Assembly (NCBI RefSeq): GCF_900455735.1
Contig: NZ_UAUI01000028.1
Coordinates: forward strand, 62,001 to 126,000
DNA length: 64,000 nucleotides
Direction of reading: 5' to 3'
Origin: Rhodococcus wratislaviensis
GTDB taxonomy: Bacteria > Actinomycetota > Actinomycetes > Mycobacteriales > Mycobacteriaceae
Position numbers and translations under genes: made by a program. Of the stretch, positions 45,211 through 53,799 are shown piece after piece (within the stretch, counting starts at the first letter, position 1; every line of letters begins with the position of its first letter). Below the pieces are notes generated by a model that worked only from the letters and a program-made list of their open reading frames with translations, was not told where the DNA came from and did not search any database.

Positions 45211-46379
45211 CACCGAACCCGCGACTCGACGACACCTCCCAGGAACTCCTCGAGGTGGTCGCCGACTTCTGCCGCACCAAGATCGCACCCCGGGCACAGA
45301 GCATCGACGAAACCGCGGAGTTCTTTCCCGACCTGCTGACCCAGGCCGCAGACATCGGTCTGCAGGGCCTGATCTTCGACGACGACGGGAAAGTCGATAC
45401 CGCGATGTTGTCGCTGGCCCACGAGACCACCGAACTGGTGGCGTCGTACTCGGGTGCCGTCGCGCTGGGGATCTCCATTGCACGGCTGCACGGATACCTC
45501 CTGGCGACCTACGCACCGGACGACGTGCGACGCAGATGGCTTCCGGGCCTGATTGACGGATCCGCTCGCGGCAGCTTCGCGCTCAGCGAACCGCACGCTG
45601 GCACCGACATCCGCGCAGGCAAGACCGTCGCGACGACGATCGACGCCGACACGTTCTCGATCACCGGCGAGAAGGCCTGGATCACCCAATCGCCGCAGGC
45701 CGACTTCTGCATCGTCCTGACCAAGCTGGATTCGAAGGATCGCGACGCGGCCACAGCCGCATTCGTCGTGCCGCTCGACACACCCGGCGTGACCGTCGGA
45801 CAGGACGAGCCGATGTCCGGATTCCGCGGAATGCCCATGGCCAACGTGTATTTCGACAACTGCCTCGTCCCCGCCGCGTGGCGACTGAACGTCGACGGCT
45901 TCCGTGGCATGCTCGAAGGCCTCAACCTCGCCCGTCTCGACGCGGGATGCTACGGCGTCGGATTCATGCGCGCCGCCCTGCGCGAAACGAGCGAATACGT
46001 CCGCAACCGGGAAGCATTTGGGCGCACATTGGCCGACCAGCAGATCGTGCAGGAAAAACTCGGACACATGCACGCGGACTACCTCGCCGCACGCGGGCTA
46101 CTCCGGGACGGTGTCGACTCGTTCGCCCGCGGAGGGGGCGGGAACGCGCACCTGATCTCGGCCGCGAAGATGTTCGCTAGCGACGCCGCGATGCGCCACA
46201 CCATCGAGGCAGTTCAGTTGCACGGCGGCTACGGAGTGCACCTGCACTATCCGGTCCAACGCCTGATGCGCGACGCAAAGATCATCCAGATCATCGACGG
46301 AACCAGCGAAATCCACGCCCTCATGCTCGGCCGTGCCGCAGCACGAGCGGACTGGACGAAGACCGAGGTGAACGCATGA
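45207..46379 (+). CDS. Acyl-CoA dehydrogenase
   Basis: A 390-residue FAD-dependent dehydrogenase. It has FALSEPHAGTDIRAGKT and EKAWITQSPQADF in the flavin region, REAFGRTLADQQIVQEKLGHMHADYLAARGLLRD in the helical domain, and the C-terminal IDGTSEIHALMLGR. The usual catalytic Glu position in short-chain enzymes (YEGT) reads IDGT here, so the base may sit elsewhere, as in isovaleryl-type enzymes. It overlaps both neighbours by ATGA. It desaturates the acyl-CoA formed by the CoA-transferase. Confidence 0.9.
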   Translation: MTPNPRLDDTSQELLEVVADFCRTKIAPRAQSIDETAEFFPDLLTQAADIGLQGLIFDDDGKVDTAMLSLAHETTELVASYSGAVALGISIARLHGYLLATYAPDDVRRRWLPGLIDGSARGSFALSEPHAGTDIRAGKTVATTIDADTFSITGEKAWITQSPQADFCIVLTKLDSKDRDAATAAFVVPLDTPGVTVGQDEPMSGFRGMPMANVYFDNCLVPAAWRLNVDGFRGMLEGLNLARLDAGCYGVGFMRAALRETSEYVRNREAFGRTLADQQIVQEKLGHMHADYLAARGLLRDGVDSFARGGGGNAHLISAAKMFASDAAMRHTIEAVQLHGGYGVHLHYPVQRLMRDAKIIQIIDGTSEIHALMLGRAAARADWTKTEVNA

Positions 46380-47767
46380 CCACCACCACCGCCGAAATCG
46401 ACGTCCGGGACAAGGCAACCGGCGAGATCATCGGATCCGCACCAGTCTCGTCCGCCGTCGACGTCGATCGCGCCGTCGCCGAACTGGGCCGAACCCAACC
46501 GGACTGGGTCGCCGTGCCGGCAACCGAACGAGCAGCGATCCTGCGCCGCGCCGCCACGCTTCTCCAGCGCGACACAGATCGATTCGCGCGCATGCTGGTG
46601 CGTGAAGGCGGAGCCACCACGGCCAAGGCCGAGGGCGAGATCGGTGCCAGCATCCTCGAGTTCTACCAAGCGGCGGAGCTCGCGACCACAGCGCTCGGTG
46701 AGGTGATCCCATCCGGGCAACGCGGCCGCATGAACATCGTCGAACGGCGGCCGGTCGGTGTCGTCGGGCTGATCACGGCCTGGAATGCACCACTGCACAT
46801 CGCGCTGCGCGTCCTCGCCCCCGCCATCGCCTTGGGTAACACCGTGGCACTCAAACCCGCTCCGGAAACTCCGTTCAGCGGCGGGCTGATGATCGGTGAA
46901 CTACTCGACGAGGCGGGGCTCCCTGCCGGGGTCGTGGAGATACTGACCGGCGGACCGGCCGGGCAGGCGCTGGTGACCCACCCCGCGGTCGACATGATTC
47001 ACTTCACCGGCTCCGGGGAGACCGGGCGCCGTATCAACGTCGCGGCCGCGCCGAGCCTCAAACGGGTGGCACTCGAACTCGGTGGCAACAATGCCACCGT
47101 CATACTGGCAGATGCCGATGTCGAATTGGCCGCACGATGCGGCGCCGAAGCCTCGTTCGGGCACCAAGGCCAGGTGTGCATCGCGACCGGCCGGCACATC
47201 GTGCTGTCGGCTGTCGCGGACGAGTACACGACGAGACTGGCCGCGCACGCCGCGGCACTGACCGTCGGTGATCCGAATGCAGGACAGGTCGATCTCGGGC
47301 CCATGGTGTCGACACGGCAGGTAGGCAAGGCGCAGGACATGATCGCCCGCAGCGTCGAGATGGGCGCGCACGTCGTCGAGGGAGGCACCGCGACCGGCAC
47401 ACTGATGCGCCCGACGGTCGTGCGCGCGGTGCGTCCGGGGATGCCGCTACACGACGAAGAGGTATTCGCGCCGGTCGCGCCGATCACCGTCGTCGAGTCG
47501 GTCGAGGAAGCACTCGACATCGTCAACGGCACCCGATTCGGATTGACCGCATCGGTGTTCGGCCGCGACCTCGACCACGCCTGGTCGGTGGCCGACCGGA
47601 TTCGCACCGGAATGGTGCACGTCAACGATGTGTCCGCCATGCACGAGTCGCACGTACCGTTCGGTGGTAGGGCGGCGTCCGGACTTGGTGACGACCTCGG
47701 CGGCCGGGCCAACATCCACCTGTTGACCGAACGCCGGTGGACCAGCCTGCAGCGGACCAGGCAGTGA
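46376..47767 (+). CDS. NAD(P)-dependent aldehyde dehydrogenase
   Basis: A 463-residue ALDH. The catalytic Glu is in LELGGNNA and the nucleophilic Cys in GHQGQVCIATGRH. The NAD-binding region shows FTGSGETGRRINVAAAP, and the C-terminal end has the NDVSAMHESHVPFGGRAASGLG interface motif. It is of the benzaldehyde/vanillin dehydrogenase-like group. It converts the aldehyde from the alcohol dehydrogenase to the acid. The start overlaps the acyl-CoA dehydrogenase stop (ATGA) and the stop overlaps a GTG start (GTGA). Confidence 0.93.
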   Translation: MTTTTAEIDVRDKATGEIIGSAPVSSAVDVDRAVAELGRTQPDWVAVPATERAAILRRAATLLQRDTDRFARMLVREGGATTAKAEGEIGASILEFYQAAELATTALGEVIPSGQRGRMNIVERRPVGVVGLITAWNAPLHIALRVLAPAIALGNTVALKPAPETPFSGGLMIGELLDEAGLPAGVVEILTGGPAGQALVTHPAVDMIHFTGSGETGRRINVAAAPSLKRVALELGGNNATVILADADVELAARCGAEASFGHQGQVCIATGRHIVLSAVADEYTTRLAAHAAALTVGDPNAGQVDLGPMVSTRQVGKAQDMIARSVEMGAHVVEGGTATGTLMRPTVVRAVRPGMPLHDEEVFAPVAPITVVESVEEALDIVNGTRFGLTASVFGRDLDHAWSVADRIRTGMVHVNDVSAMHESHVPFGGRAASGLGDDLGGRANIHLLTERRWTSLQRTRQ

Positions 47768-48105
47768 ACGACCATTCAGGCGGGATACGTCTCGAGATCA
47801 ACGGGCCCGTCGCGAATCTGATCCACTTCCGGCAGACGGGCCCCGAAGTCGTCCGTGGCGCGTGGACCCGAGCCGGACAGCGGGCGTCCGCGTCCCTCGC
47901 GGCGTTACCGCAGACCACCGTTGCGGTGTTGAGCGGCAGCGCGTACGGCGGCGGGCTGGAACTGGCTCTTCATTGCGACTTCAGGATCGCCGCATCGCAC
48001 GTCGAGATCGGACTTCCGGAAACGACGCTGGGCACGACAGCGGGGTACTCCGTCGGCGAAACATCGAGCCTTCTGAACAACCCATCATGGAGGGGCAGAC
48101 GATGA
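47764..48105 (+). pseudogene. Enoyl-CoA hydratase remnant, truncated at both ends
   Basis: The GTG overlaps the aldehyde dehydrogenase stop. The 113-residue frame has the crotonase centre TVAVLSGSAYGGGLELALHCDFRIAAS then EIGLPETTLGTTAGY. However, the usual RPxxxNAL region of the first 40 residues is replaced by a short unlike stretch. The protein stops about 150 residues early, with an unrelated tail (VGETSSLLNNPSWRGRR). The stop still overlaps the next ATG. It most likely arose by deletions inside an operon. An enoyl-CoA hydratase of the left block (32605) could supply the missing step. Confidence 0.78.
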
Positions 48106-48824
48106 CACGAACGGTCCTGATAGCGGGCTCCTCCCGCGGAATCGGTGAAGCAGCAGCACGACTGGAAGCTGCTGCAGGCTCACGCGTGGTACTCCACGGC
48201 CGGACAGAAACGGAGAAACTGAAACAACTCGCAGCCGAACTCGGCACGCTCGCCTTCACCTGCGACGGGCAGGATGAAACTGCGGTGAACCGAACCGTCC
48301 AGCAGATCACTGAACAGGGCTACGAGATCGATGCGCTGATCTGCACCATCGGAGCCGTGCTACCGACGAATGCACTCACCGGCGACACCGAGCGTTGGAT
48401 AGACGAGTACCGGTCCAACGTCTTGGCGCCGGTGAACTTCATCCGCGCCGTCGCACCGGGGATGACAGCCCTCGGACGCGGACGAATCGTCACCGTGTCG
48501 TCCATCCGCGGACGCGACAATTTGGCAAGCCCCGAAGTGACCGGCTACTCGGCGGCCAAGGCAGCCCTCGAGAACGTCACTGCGTCGTTCGCCAAAGCGC
48601 TGGCACCAGCGGTCACCGTCAACGCGGTGGCGCCGGGGTTCGTCATGACGGACATGGCCGAAACGTGGTCGGAGACCGTTCGCGGAGAAGTCGCATCCAA
48701 TCTGCTCGGACGCGCGGGACAGCCCGAAGAGATCGCGGCACTACTGAGCTATTTGACGAGCGACGGAGCGAGCTTCATCACCGGACAGACAATTCTTGCC
48801 GACGGCGGCCTCGACGCCCGATAG
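48102..48824 (+). CDS. Short-chain dehydrogenase/reductase
   Basis: An intact 240-residue SDR. The cofactor motif is AGSSRGIGEAA, the catalytic Ser is in VTVSSIRGRD, and Tyr and Lys are in TGYSAAKAALENV. It ends GQTILADGGLDAR as classical SDRs do. It resembles 3-oxoacyl-ACP reductase or 3-hydroxyacyl-CoA dehydrogenase-type enzymes and could oxidise the 3-hydroxyacyl-CoA of this pathway. GGAGGGG lies before the ATG, which overlaps the preceding remnant by ATGA. It is the last gene before the insertion-sequence debris. Confidence 0.9.
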   Translation: MTRTVLIAGSSRGIGEAAARLEAAAGSRVVLHGRTETEKLKQLAAELGTLAFTCDGQDETAVNRTVQQITEQGYEIDALICTIGAVLPTNALTGDTERWIDEYRSNVLAPVNFIRAVAPGMTALGRGRIVTVSSIRGRDNLASPEVTGYSAAKAALENVTASFAKALAPAVTVNAVAPGFVMTDMAETWSETVRGEVASNLLGRAGQPEEIAALLSYLTSDGASFITGQTILADGGLDAR

Positions 48825-48837
48825 CACCGAGTTCTAC

Positions 48838-49211
48838 TGGGCGTCGAGGTCCTTGGCCACCACCGAGTCAGCGCCCGCTCGGCACGCTTGCTGCGCTGCA
48901 GCAACAAGTCCGGGAAGTGCGAGCCGGAGGCGGCTTGGGGACGGCGACGTCGAGAGTGCCGGCGCGGGTGGGGGTACCGCCCTGCACGAAGAGCTTGGGG
49001 GAGCGAAGTCGCGGTGTCGGCACCCGTTGCGGCTGTTGGTGCGATCGCTGAAGAGCGTTCGCCGTAGCGGGCGCCGCACAGGGTGTCGGCCTCGCGCGCC
49101 CATCAGTGCGTCGATGAACGTGGACAACAAACTCCGCAGCAGGTCAGGGCTGGCGTCGGTGAGGCGACCGGTCAAGATCGGGCGCAGGTCGATGTCGTAG
49201 GCAGCGGTCAT
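48838..49211 (-). mobile_element. IS256-family transposase remnant
   Basis: The frame begins MTAAYDIDLRPILTGRLTDASPDLLRSLLSTFIDALMGA, the standard IS256 transposase N-terminus, and retains SDRTNSRNGCRHRDF. Beyond that the match is broken by shifts and deletions, until a last recognisable piece, AKDLDAQ, at the end. About two thirds of the transposase, including the catalytic DDE part, is missing. I saw no flanking inverted repeats. Non-functional. Confidence 0.8.
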
Positions 49212-49270
49212 CGCGTGCTCTAACGCCCAAGTCGAGTTGGTGGCTCCCTGGGAGGACGGTTCTCTGTTTG

Positions 49271-49618
49271 TCAATGGGCGACAGCGGCGTTCAGGGTGCG
49301 GAAGAGCTCGCGGGCGGTGTAGCGCTCGAGTGAGCGTCGGATCTCCGGGTCGGACTTGCCGCGGCGCCGTGTCTGCCGACGGGGACACTCGACCTCGACG
49401 ATGGTCAGTCCGGCACCGGTCAACACGCGAGCCAGGTCGATTCCGTATCTGCGGGTGCCTTCGAGTCCGACCACGACACGGGGGCCGGGGGCGTGCTCGG
49501 CGATCCACACGAGGGCGTCGGAGAAGTTGCGCCGTTCGGTGTGGTCATCTCCAGTGCGTGTGTGTCGCGGTGTGTCGCCGCCGATGACGGCATCAACGGT
49601 GTCTGCCACCATGGTCAT
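49271..49618 (-). mobile_element. IS110-family transposase remnant with internal deletion
   Basis: The frame keeps WIAEHAPGPRVVVGLEGTRRYGIDLARVLTGAGLTIVEVE and RRQTRRRGKSDP, typical of the IS110 N-terminal RuvC-like domain. It then jumps to SLERYTARELFRTLNAAVAH, the family's region just past the middle. The first catalytic segment is also degraded. The element is inactive. It lies 60 bp from the IS256 remnant on the same strand, so two different insertion sequences have decayed side by side. Confidence 0.78.
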
Positions 49619-50095
49619 GGGCCTTCGCGCTCCTTCGGGTGCAAGGGTCAGGGCGGCACCGGCCCGGGTGGAACCACCCAGCGGCATATCTGTGACGGGT
49701 CACGTGCCCTTCGGCACGGACAGGCTTCTGATCAGGCCATGGCTCTCAAGTCGGGACGATCAAGGGATGGCTGAGCAGGGCGTGGGTGGTGCGGTGAAAT
49801 CGGCGTCGTGGAACCGCTTGTCCGGATAACCGACAGCAGACTCCGCCGTCCCTTCTGAGTCGAGCGCCCCGCACCGATGTCGATTCGGTGCACTCTCGCC
49901 GCGAGCTGAAACTACCCGTGGCGGCGGAGCTCCGTGCAAAAGACCGGAGGCGCCAACCCCGGGGTGAACGCCTCCGGCTCATCTTGTGCATCCGCAGTGT
50001 CGCCGCCTCTCGCCCGCTCTTGCTCACGAACTAGGCAGTCGGCCTTGTTCGAGCGGCCCCGGCACTGCGATCGGACGATCGGGGGGGGCATGTCA
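49619..50095. other. No recognisable gene
   Basis: About 480 bp between the IS110 remnant and the YciI gene. No credible protein is visible. A hairpin, CCGGAGGCG (49944-49952) with CGCCTCCGG (49969-49977), lies about 120 bp past the YciI stop and could be its terminator. Confidence 0.45.
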
Positions 50096-50524
50096 TCACC
50101 CGCGGTGAAATCCACACTCCGTCACGGTCGGAGAGGCGGCCAGGAACGGGCGCAGCTCGAGCCACTCGTGGATCGGTTTCCCATCCGCGCCCGGGGCCGC
50201 GGACAGTTCGCCGGCCAGTTCGAGCGCCCGCTCGTGGCTGTCGACGTCGATCACCATCCAGCCGGCGATCAGGTCCTTGGTCTCGGCGAACGGGCCGTCG
50301 GTGACCGGTGGTCGCCCCTCGCCGTCGTAGCGGACGAACGTGCCCTCCGGGGAGAGTGCCTGACTGTCGACGAACTCGCCGGTGCCCTCGAGCCGGGCGG
50401 CGAAGTCGTTCATGTACTGCACGTGGGCCGAGATCTCCTCCGGCGTCCACTGGTCCATGGGCACGTCGTTGAGCGATGCCGGCGCGCCGCGGTAGTGCTT
50501 GAGCAGCAGGTACTTGGCCATCAT
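50096..50524 (-). CDS. YciI-like (DGPF-domain) protein
   Basis: A 142-residue dimeric alpha/beta-barrel protein of the YCII/DGPF group. Diagnostic parts are MAKYLLLKHYRGAP, FVRYDGEGRPPVTDGPFAETKDLIAGWMVIDVDS and the segment around RALELAGELSAAPG. In actinobacteria these usually neighbour an ECF sigma factor, which is absent here. The molecular role is unproven. AAGGAGA precedes two adjacent ATGs, at 50524 and 50521. Confidence 0.85.
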   Translation of the reverse strand: MMAKYLLLKHYRGAPASLNDVPMDQWTPEEISAHVQYMNDFAARLEGTGEFVDSQALSPEGTFVRYDGEGRPPVTDGPFAETKDLIAGWMVIDVDSHERALELAGELSAAPGADGKPIHEWLELRPFLAASPTVTECGFHRG

Positions 50525-51035
50525 GTTCTCCTTCGTACGGTACGGCCTATTCTGGCCGATTCACTCCGGGGACGAAGCCGCGCGCGGGTTCTCGACAGTC
50601 CACGGCGACATGTCCTGACCATCTTCTCTGTCGGGGCCACAATCCATCGCGGGGACGGTGGGAGCCGCTCAGCTCGGTTGTCGGATGTTCGGGAGGGTGT
50701 CGGCGAGTTGGTCGAAGAGGGTGGGCCATCCGCGACCTAGCCAGGTGAGGCGGCGCGGTCGAGGTGGTTGCCGTCGAGGAGGTGGGAGAGGCGGCGCTGC
50801 TGTTCGGCGGACACCGAGCTGGGAGCCTGGCATAGACGGGATTCACCGGGATCCGGTTCGATATTCAGCGGTACAGGTTCGGCGAGGTCAAGCGCATCAT
50901 GGAATGCCGGGAGACAGCAGCCGTGCATGGATCCGCGCCGCTTTGTTCCGCGGTGGTGGACGCATCTTCCATAAAGATGGCGTTCGTGAGGTCCCCGGCC
51001 GCGTGCTCAAAACCTTTGCGGCCCTTGGCATACCT
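50525..51035. other. Gene debris, no intact gene
   Basis: A minus-strand stretch, AEQQRRLSHLLDGNHLDR near 50740-50830, has strongly coding-like codon use. It then appears to shift frame into RRLTWLGRGWPTLFDQLADTLPNIRQPS before a stop near 50674. I do not recognise the protein. This is probably the end of a frameshifted gene. The rest shows no reading frame of interest. Confidence 0.35.
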
Positions 51036-51392
51036 TTACTCAACTTGTTGTCTGGGAGTGGCGGGAGCGATCGTTGCCCCGTCCTGGCAGGTTGTCCTCC
51101 ATCGTGCCAGGCTCAGCAACGGCACGGCGGTCGCGGGCCCGTGACGCCACAGCCGGGCGGTCTTGCGGCGATAGCCCCAGCCGAAGGTGCGGAGAAGTAT
51201 GAAACGTGGGACGGCCGGGATCACGTGCAGGATCACCTCGCGCCCCTCCGGGTCGAGACCGTCGATGATCCAAGGCCCTTAGGCACCGAGTTCCCGGAAG
51301 CCCTTCGGTTTGACGAAGTACCCCTGTTCGATGGCGAGGTACTCGGCGGTGGTGATCGTGGCGCCGACGACCGGCCGGATGACGACAGTGAC
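51036..51392 (-). pseudogene. Unrecognised gene interrupted by an in-frame stop
   Basis: On the minus strand one frame reads VVIRPVVGATITTAEYLAIE and onward to KPKGFRELGA, hits a TAA at 51279-51281, and continues in the same frame as PWIIDGLDPEGREVILHVIP then PRFILLRTFGWGYRRKTARL and further. Codon use is strongly actinobacterial on both sides of the stop. This looks like one gene with a nonsense mutation, or an assembly error. I could not name the family. Confidence 0.35.
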
Positions 51393-51397
51393 ACGTG

Positions 51398-52006
51398 TCA
51401 GGAGGTGTGTGGGGTGGGGATTCTGTGGGTGAGGGCGCGGGCGGCGAGTTGAGCGCGTTTGTGGTGTGGAGGGAGGTCGTCGAGGTGGAATTTGGTGTAG
51501 AGGGCGTGCAGGTGTGTTTTGACGGTTTCGATGCTCACTTGCAGGGCGTCGGCGATGTGTTGGTTCGATGCGGGGATGGGGTGGTCGGTGCCGTCGTGGA
51601 ACGGTCGGCACAGTTCGGTGAGGACGGCGTGCTGGGCGGGGGTGAGGTCGAGGGGGCGGTCGGCGGTGTTGCCGATGTTGGTGATGCCGCAGTCCGTCGG
51701 GGGCTCACCGTGGTAGCTGAGGGTGCTGGAACCGATCTGAATGACATCTCCGGGGTGCAGGGTGTGGCGTCCCCATATCCGTGTGCCGTTGACGAAGGTT
51801 CCGTTGCGGGAGAGGCTTTCGTCGATGATGGTCCAGTAGATGCCGATGCGTTCGAGTGTGGCGTGGAGGCGGGAGATGTCCGGGTCGGTCTGTAGTGACA
51901 GGTCGGCATCGGCGGAGCGGCCGACGGTGATGGGGGAGCGGTCTGGGGTCAGCGGCATCTGATGGGTGTGTTCGTGGTCGGTGTAGGTCAGCGTCGGGTC
52001 TGTCAC
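51398..52006 (-). CDS. FHA domain protein with C-terminal LuxR-like helix-turn-helix
   Basis: A 202-residue protein. Residues 1-100 form an FHA phosphothreonine-binding domain: GR at 29-30, SRLH at 45-48, and SRNGTFVNG at 66-74. Residues from about 123 onward (LTPAQHAVLTELC, then NQHIADALQVSIETVKTHLHALYTKF) are a helix-turn-helix like those of LuxR/sigma region 4. The combination suggests a DNA-binding protein whose activity is set by Ser/Thr kinase signalling. The GTG start at 52006 overlaps the stop of the upstream membrane-protein gene (GTGA). Confidence 0.8.
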   Translation of the reverse strand: MTDPTLTYTDHEHTHQMPLTPDRSPITVGRSADADLSLQTDPDISRLHATLERIGIYWTIIDESLSRNGTFVNGTRIWGRHTLHPGDVIQIGSSTLSYHGEPPTDCGITNIGNTADRPLDLTPAQHAVLTELCRPFHDGTDHPIPASNQHIADALQVSIETVKTHLHALYTKFHLDDLPPHHKRAQLAARALTHRIPTPHTS

Positions 52007-52303
52007 TGGGAGTCGTCCTTGTGGTGCGGGGTGGTTGGGACAGGCGCGGTGGTGGGCATCTGGGCCAGGATCTGCGCGGTGGTGTCGAGCATCTGCTCGA
52101 TGACGATGGCTGCGGCGATACCGAGGGAGAGACACACCGCGCTGGCGAGGGGGAGCCACGGGGTGAGGACTGCGGGGAAGAACCACCACAGGACGGCCAG
52201 GGCGAGGAGCGGGGCGGGCACCGCGATCCGCTGAGCTCGGGAGAGTTGGTCACGGTGCGCGGTCAGGGCGGTGCGTTGGGTGGGTAAAGGTGTTCGTCGT
52301 CAT
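52003..52303 (-). pseudogene. Small membrane protein gene with apparent N-terminal frameshift
   Basis: From a GTG at 52221 a 72-residue frame encodes two hydrophobic helices (LLALAVLWWFFPAVLTPWLPL, then ASAVCLSLGIAAAIVIEQML). The same frame runs upstream without a start through TALTAHRDQLSRAQRIAVPAP. A good ATG at 52303 (MTTNTFTHP) lies one base out of frame. Dropping one base in the C run near 52276-52281 would join them. Either the gene is shifted, starts at 52221, or the sequence has an error. It is translationally coupled to the FHA gene. Confidence 0.5.
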
Positions 52304-52469
52304 GGGGCGTGCTTTCTCGCGATCGCGGTCGGGGGTGGGGTGGTGACGGGTGTCGGTTGTTTCCGGCCTCCTTCTATCGTGGTGGGTGGGGGCTGTCGGC
52401 GTTAGCCACCCTGGGGGTGACTGTGACCACCCCCGGGCCTCTGCGAGTCTGTGTGTGGTTCCGGTTCGG

Positions 52470-52719
52470 TCAGGTGAAGGCGGAGGACAGGCACCAGGCG
52501 GTGGAGAGGACGCCGATGCTCAGAGCGACGATGCCGAGGGTTCTGGCCCTCTTTGATGCGGCGCGCGCGCCGTCGAGGTCGCCGCTGTACCAGCGGGGGA
52601 ACACTTTCAGTGCGTTGCCGAACGCGGCGAATGCAGCGGCCAGAAGAACACCACGGCGGCGACGGCCCATCCGACGTTCGAAGGCGGGTGTGCGGTGTGG
52701 TCGGTTCGCCCTGGGTCAT
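52470..52719 (-). pseudogene. CD225/dispanin-family membrane protein gene with two frameshifts
   Basis: A good ribosome-binding site (CAGGAGA) precedes MTQGEPT. The expected body appears in a second frame as HPPSNVGWAVAAVVFFWPL, and in a third as AFAAFGNALKVFPRWYSGDL followed by DGARAASKRARTLGIVALSIGV. Together these are a typical actinobacterial dispanin with two membrane helices. At least two shifts are needed, one near the seventh codon and one near 52640. Either decay or sequencing error explains it. Confidence 0.6.
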
Positions 52720-52814
52720 GGGATTCTCCTGAAGATCGTGCGGTGGAGGGGGTGTGTTCTCCTTGAACACTGGTTCACGCCGATGTTCGGGCGCGTCCCC
52801 TTCAGGGTGGGGTG

Positions 52815-52843
52815 TACCGCACCCTGAACTATTGGGTGCGGTA
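52815..52843. promoter_or_regulatory. 10-bp inverted repeat in the divergent region before the Gly-rich gene
   Basis: TACCGCACCC and GGGTGCGGTA form a perfect 10-bp inverted repeat around TGAACTATT. It lies between the dispanin remnant (starting at 52719, leftward) and the Gly-rich secreted protein (starting at 52988, rightward). GCACCCTGA recurs at about 52892, hinting at a second half-site. A regulator-binding site is more likely than a terminator. Confidence 0.55.
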
Positions 52844-52987
52844 ATACGCTGGGGGAGTGCAATTTCGGAGAGTCGGCGGGGTGGGGTGATGCGCACCCTG
52901 ATGGGGATGAGTGACCCCTATGGGGCCGGGCATCGTTGACGGCATCGAAAGCTCCACCCACCCACTCACACCGGTAAGGAACTCACC

Positions 52988-53395
52988 ATGTCGAACACCA
53001 CCAAGTCCACCAAGTCCGCCACGTCCGGCAAGTCCCGCCTGCGGGCGCTCGTCGTCGGTGCCGCCGCGGTGCCGATGCTGATGCTCGGGGCGGGCGCCGC
53101 GTCCGCTGCCGCGGCGTTCCCGTTCGATGTTCCGATCAACATCGGTTTCGAAAACAGCCAGCAGGGCGGCAACGGTGGCAATGGCACCGGCGGTAGCAAT
53201 GGCAACGGCAACAACAACACCGGCGGCAACGGCACCGGAGGTGCGGGCGGCGACGTCGGCGGCGGAATCAACGTCGGTTTCGAGAACAACCAGAGGGGTG
53301 GCAACGGTGGCGCTGGCACCGGCGGTAGCAATGGCAACGGCAACAACAACACCGGCGGCAACGGCACCGGAGGTGCGGGCGGCGACGTCGGGTAG
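52988..53395 (+). CDS. Secreted Gly/Asn-rich repeat protein
   Basis: A 135-residue protein with a Sec signal peptide (basic SGKSRLR, hydrophobic core, end near GAASAAAAFPF). The mature part is two copies of a unit starting INIGFENSQQGGNGG or INVGFENNQRGGNGG and followed by TGGSNGNGNNNTGGNGTGG. There are no cysteines. Such Gly/Asn-rich exported proteins occur in mycolata; function is unknown, possibly cell-envelope or matrix related. It is followed after 10 bp by a gene with a similar tail. Confidence 0.8.
   Translation: MSNTTKSTKSATSGKSRLRALVVGAAAVPMLMLGAGAASAAAAFPFDVPINIGFENSQQGGNGGNGTGGSNGNGNNNTGGNGTGGAGGDVGGGINVGFENNQRGGNGGAGTGGSNGNGNNNTGGNGTGGAGGDVG
53183..53391 (+). repeat. 77-bp direct repeat inside the Gly-rich gene
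   Basis: The stretch 53183-53259 is repeated at 53315-53391, apparently identical, 132 bp apart. It encodes the TGGSNGNGNNNTGGNGTGGAGGDVG half of each protein unit. Near-identity at DNA level indicates a recent duplication or ongoing homogenisation and could allow copy-number change by slippage or recombination. Confidence 0.85.
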
Positions 53396-53405
53396 GGAGC
53401 ACCTC

Positions 53406-53678
53406 ATGTCGAGAAGGACCACGATCGTTGCGTGTGCCGCGGCGGCGGTGATCGCCTGCGGGTCCGCCGCCGCGTCCGACGGCCGGACTCTCGGCCGCCC
53501 CGCGGTGGCCGGAGTCACAGTTCCGGACACCCCGGGCCGCGCCGACTGCCAGCCGGGTGCGCCCGGGAGCGGCAGCCGGGGCGGGGACGGCGGCGACTGT
53601 GTCGGCGGCTCCACCGGCGACGGCGTCGGAAACCGCGGCGGCAGTGGCACGGGCGGCGCCGGCGGCAACGTCGGATAG
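53406..53678 (+). CDS. Small secreted Gly-rich protein, paralogous tail
   Basis: A 90-residue protein beginning MSRRTTIVACAAAAVIACGSAAASDG, a likely signal peptide. The mature part holds two cysteines (ADCQPGAPG and GGDCVGG) and ends GNRGGSGTGGAGGNVG, the same ending as the preceding gene. It starts 10 bp after that gene and is probably cotranscribed. Function unknown; the pair may form one extracellular structure. Confidence 0.6.
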   Translation: MSRRTTIVACAAAAVIACGSAAASDGRTLGRPAVAGVTVPDTPGRADCQPGAPGSGSRGGDGGDCVGGSTGDGVGNRGGSGTGGAGGNVG

Positions 53679-53799
53679 AACAACGGAGGGCGTACAACCC
53701 TCGTCACCGTTCGGCACCACACCATCGACGACCTGCGCCCGCCCGGGATTCTGCGCCCGGGCGGGCACAGGCCGTCGCCGCATCCGTCCGCCCGTCGGG

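Noticed and set aside
53183-53391. CRISPR array or tandem minisatellite
   Set aside because: Only two copies, both in frame inside a secreted Gly-rich protein; no spacers of equal length.
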